Of a stretch of 6,597 nucleotides of DNA, positions 5,275 through 6,597 are shown piece by piece. Source of the stretch: Desulfobacteraceae bacterium (lineage in GTDB: Bacteria; Desulfobacterota; Desulfobacteria; Desulfobacterales; Desulfosalsimonadaceae); contig SLPT01000379.1 of the NCBI GenBank assembly GCA_007131845.1, positions 1-6,597 on the forward strand, read 5' to 3'. The position numbers and the translations under genes are program-made. Numbering within the stretch: the first letter of the stretch is position 1; every line of letters starts with the position of its first letter. Under the pieces are notes generated by a model. The model was not told the DNA's origin. It worked only from the letters and a program-made list of their open reading frames with translations, and searched no databases.

Positions 5275-6597
5275 TTACCGGGTTGCGGCCTCCCCCTTGA
5301 ACAGATTCACGATGAATCGCTGCAACTGGTCGTACAGGGTATATACAACCGGTATGACCAGCAATGTCAGGGCCGTTGCGGAGATGAGTCCGGCGGCTAC
5401 AGAGAGGCCCAACGGCGCCCTGGCCTCGCCGCCGGCGCCGAATCCGAGCGCAATCGGCGTCATTCCCAAAATGGTGGATATGGCCGTCATGAGGATCGGG
5501 CGGAATCGCTCCCGGGCTGCTTCCATGGCGGCTTCGATCGGTTCTCTCCCCCTGGCCACCAGCGTGTTGGTATAGTCGATGAGCAGAATCGAGTTTTTGG
5601 TCACCATTCCCATCAGCATGATCAGGCCGATAAATGCATACACGTTGAAGCTCAGGCCAAGGACCCACAAGGAGCCGAACGCACCGATCGTCGAGAGCGG
5701 CAGCGCCGTCATGATGGTCAGGGGGTGGATGAACGATTCGAACTGGGCCGAAAGTACCAGGTAGATGAACAGGATCGAAAAGATGATGGTGATGCTCAGG
5801 TAATAGAAAGACTCCTCGAATATTTCGGACATTCCGGCCATCTCGTAGCTGGTGCCCGCCGGCAGCTCGTCGGCGAGATGCGCTTCCAGCGCATCGACAG
5901 AATCACCCAGGGCAACGCCCGGAGGGACGCTCGATGAAATCGTGGCCGAGCGAAGCCGGTTGTACCGGTTGATTTCGCTGGGCCCTACCGTTTCCTCCAG
6001 AGAGACAAGGTTGTCCAGGGTAACCAGGTTCCCGTCCCGGTTGCGGACATAAACATCCCGAAGATTGTCCGGAACCATTTCACCCCTGCCCGCGACATCG
6101 CTCAATACGTCATAGCGCTCGGCATCGCGTTCGATTTTCGATATTTCAACCTGTCCGAACAGGAAGCGCAGGGTGTTGGATATATCGGTAACCGACACGT
6201 TCATTTCACCTGCCTTGTCCCGGTCGATGGTGACATCGATCTGCGGGTTGTTGAGCTCCAGGTTGGACCGGACGCCCACAAACAGATTCGGTTGCTGCCG
6301 CATCCATTCCATGACGCCTTCCTGCAAACGTTCGAGTTCCACGAGGTCGGGATGCTGAATCACGACCTCCACGGGGTCGCCGCCCATGCCGCCGGGAACG
6401 AGCTCCGCCACAAAGGCCCGTCCTTCGGTGATGCGCGCCAGTTTCTGGCGGTACTGCTGCATGATTTCCGACTGGTGAAGCTCCCTTTCTCCACGCCCGG
6501 ACAGGGTGACGAAGGCAATTCCCTGGTTTGGCTGGCCCATTCCCCGCTGCCCCATGCCAACGGCCAGGAACTGGTGGCTGACGTTCGGGTCCTCGGC
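5275..6597 (-). CDS. RND multidrug efflux permease, AcrB/HAE1 type, C-terminal part only
   Basis: The C-terminal 440 residues of an inner-membrane proton-driven efflux permease; full proteins are about 1,000-1,060 residues, and the frame stays open to the right edge, so the start lies outside. The fragment begins in the second periplasmic porter/docking region (PNQGIAFVTL, then PGGMGGDPVEV). It continues through the PC2/DC repeat (NNPQIDVTIDRDKA; PSEINRYNRLRSATI) and ends with five membrane helices equivalent to TM8-TM12. In fragment numbering these are near 264-284, 290-314, 318-341, 366-384 and 395-421. The cytoplasmic RFRPILMTA motif before TM11 and GLSVAAGL in TM12 are standard. The TM4 aspartates needed to call proton coupling are not in view. 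Lack of metal-site residues cannot be judged either, so drug/lipophile export (HAE1) rather than heavy-metal export is a moderate inference. It is followed by the PII-like gene after 10 nt. Confidence 0.93.
   Translation of the reverse strand, partial: AEDPNVSHQFLAVGMGQRGMGQPNQGIAFVTLSGRGERELHQSEIMQQYRQKLARITEGRAFVAELVPGGMGGDPVEVVIQHPDLVELERLQEGVMEWMRQQPNLFVGVRSNLELNNPQIDVTIDRDKAGEMNVSVTDISNTLRFLFGQVEISKIERDAERYDVLSDVAGRGEMVPDNLRDVYVRNRDGNLVTLDNLVSLEETVGPSEINRYNRLRSATISSSVPPGVALGDSVDALEAHLADELPAGTSYEMAGMSEIFEESFYYLSITIIFSILFIYLVLSAQFESFIHPLTIMTALPLSTIGAFGSLWVLGLSFNVYAFIGLIMLMGMVTKNSILLIDYTNTLVARGREPIEAAMEAARERFRPILMTAISTILGMTPIALGFGAGGEARAPLGLSVAAGLISATALTLLVIPVVYTLYDQLQRFIVNLFKGEAATR

Noticed and set aside
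5263..5937. A 224-codon plus-strand frame opposite the RND gene.
   Set aside because: The translation is low-complexity Gln/Arg/Asp/Gly-rich, typical of the antisense of a GC-rich coding region; the RND frame explains the DNA.

Overview
The window is a densely coded, GC-rich bacterial chromosome segment with five protein-coding genes and one regulatory intergenic region of about 420 bp. Nothing in it is clearly mobile: I see no transposase, integrase, tRNA, rRNA or CRISPR array. The gene types fit a Gram-negative bacterium. They include an alkyl-DHAP-synthase-like flavoprotein paired with a glycerol-3-phosphate dehydrogenase, an AcrB-type RND pump with a PII-like companion, and an AzoR-like flavoprotein. 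My best guess is a deltaproteobacterial (Desulfobacterota) lineage, where alkyl-glycerol ether lipids are known, but this is inference from gene content and style, not from a phylogenetic marker.

Layout. (1) Positions 1-3160, minus strand: a two-gene operon. It starts with an FAD-binding oxidase/transferase of the alkyldihydroxyacetonephosphate synthase (AGPS) type at 3160-1532. A FAD-dependent glycerol-3-phosphate dehydrogenase (GlpD family) follows at 1542, overlaps it by 11 nt, and runs off the left edge almost complete. (2) Positions 3161-3577: an intergenic region, AT-rich on its azoR side, between two divergent transcription units. It holds a strong sigma-70-like promoter facing right, a weaker overlapping candidate facing left, a 27-bp near-perfect palindrome, and a long leader. 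(3) Positions 3578-4967, plus strand: an AzoR-type FMN flavodoxin-fold oxidoreductase, overlapped by an inositol-monophosphatase/histidinol-phosphatase family gene that probably starts at TTG 4191. (4) Positions 4959-6597, minus strand: the C-terminal 440 residues of an RND efflux permease entering from the right edge, followed 10 nt later by a 101-residue PII-like protein. That gene ends tail-to-tail with the phosphatase, and the two stop ends overlap by 9 nt.

How the parts may work together. GlpD oxidises glycerol 3-phosphate to DHAP, the backbone that an alkyl-DHAP synthase uses after acylation. The tightly coupled pair is therefore a plausible core for bacterial ether-lipid or glycerol-phosphate metabolism, and it is the most interesting unit here. 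The RND permease and its small PII-like neighbour look like a pump with a dedicated cytosolic accessory protein. The azoR-phosphatase pair is translationally coupled by position, but I see no obvious metabolic link between its members.
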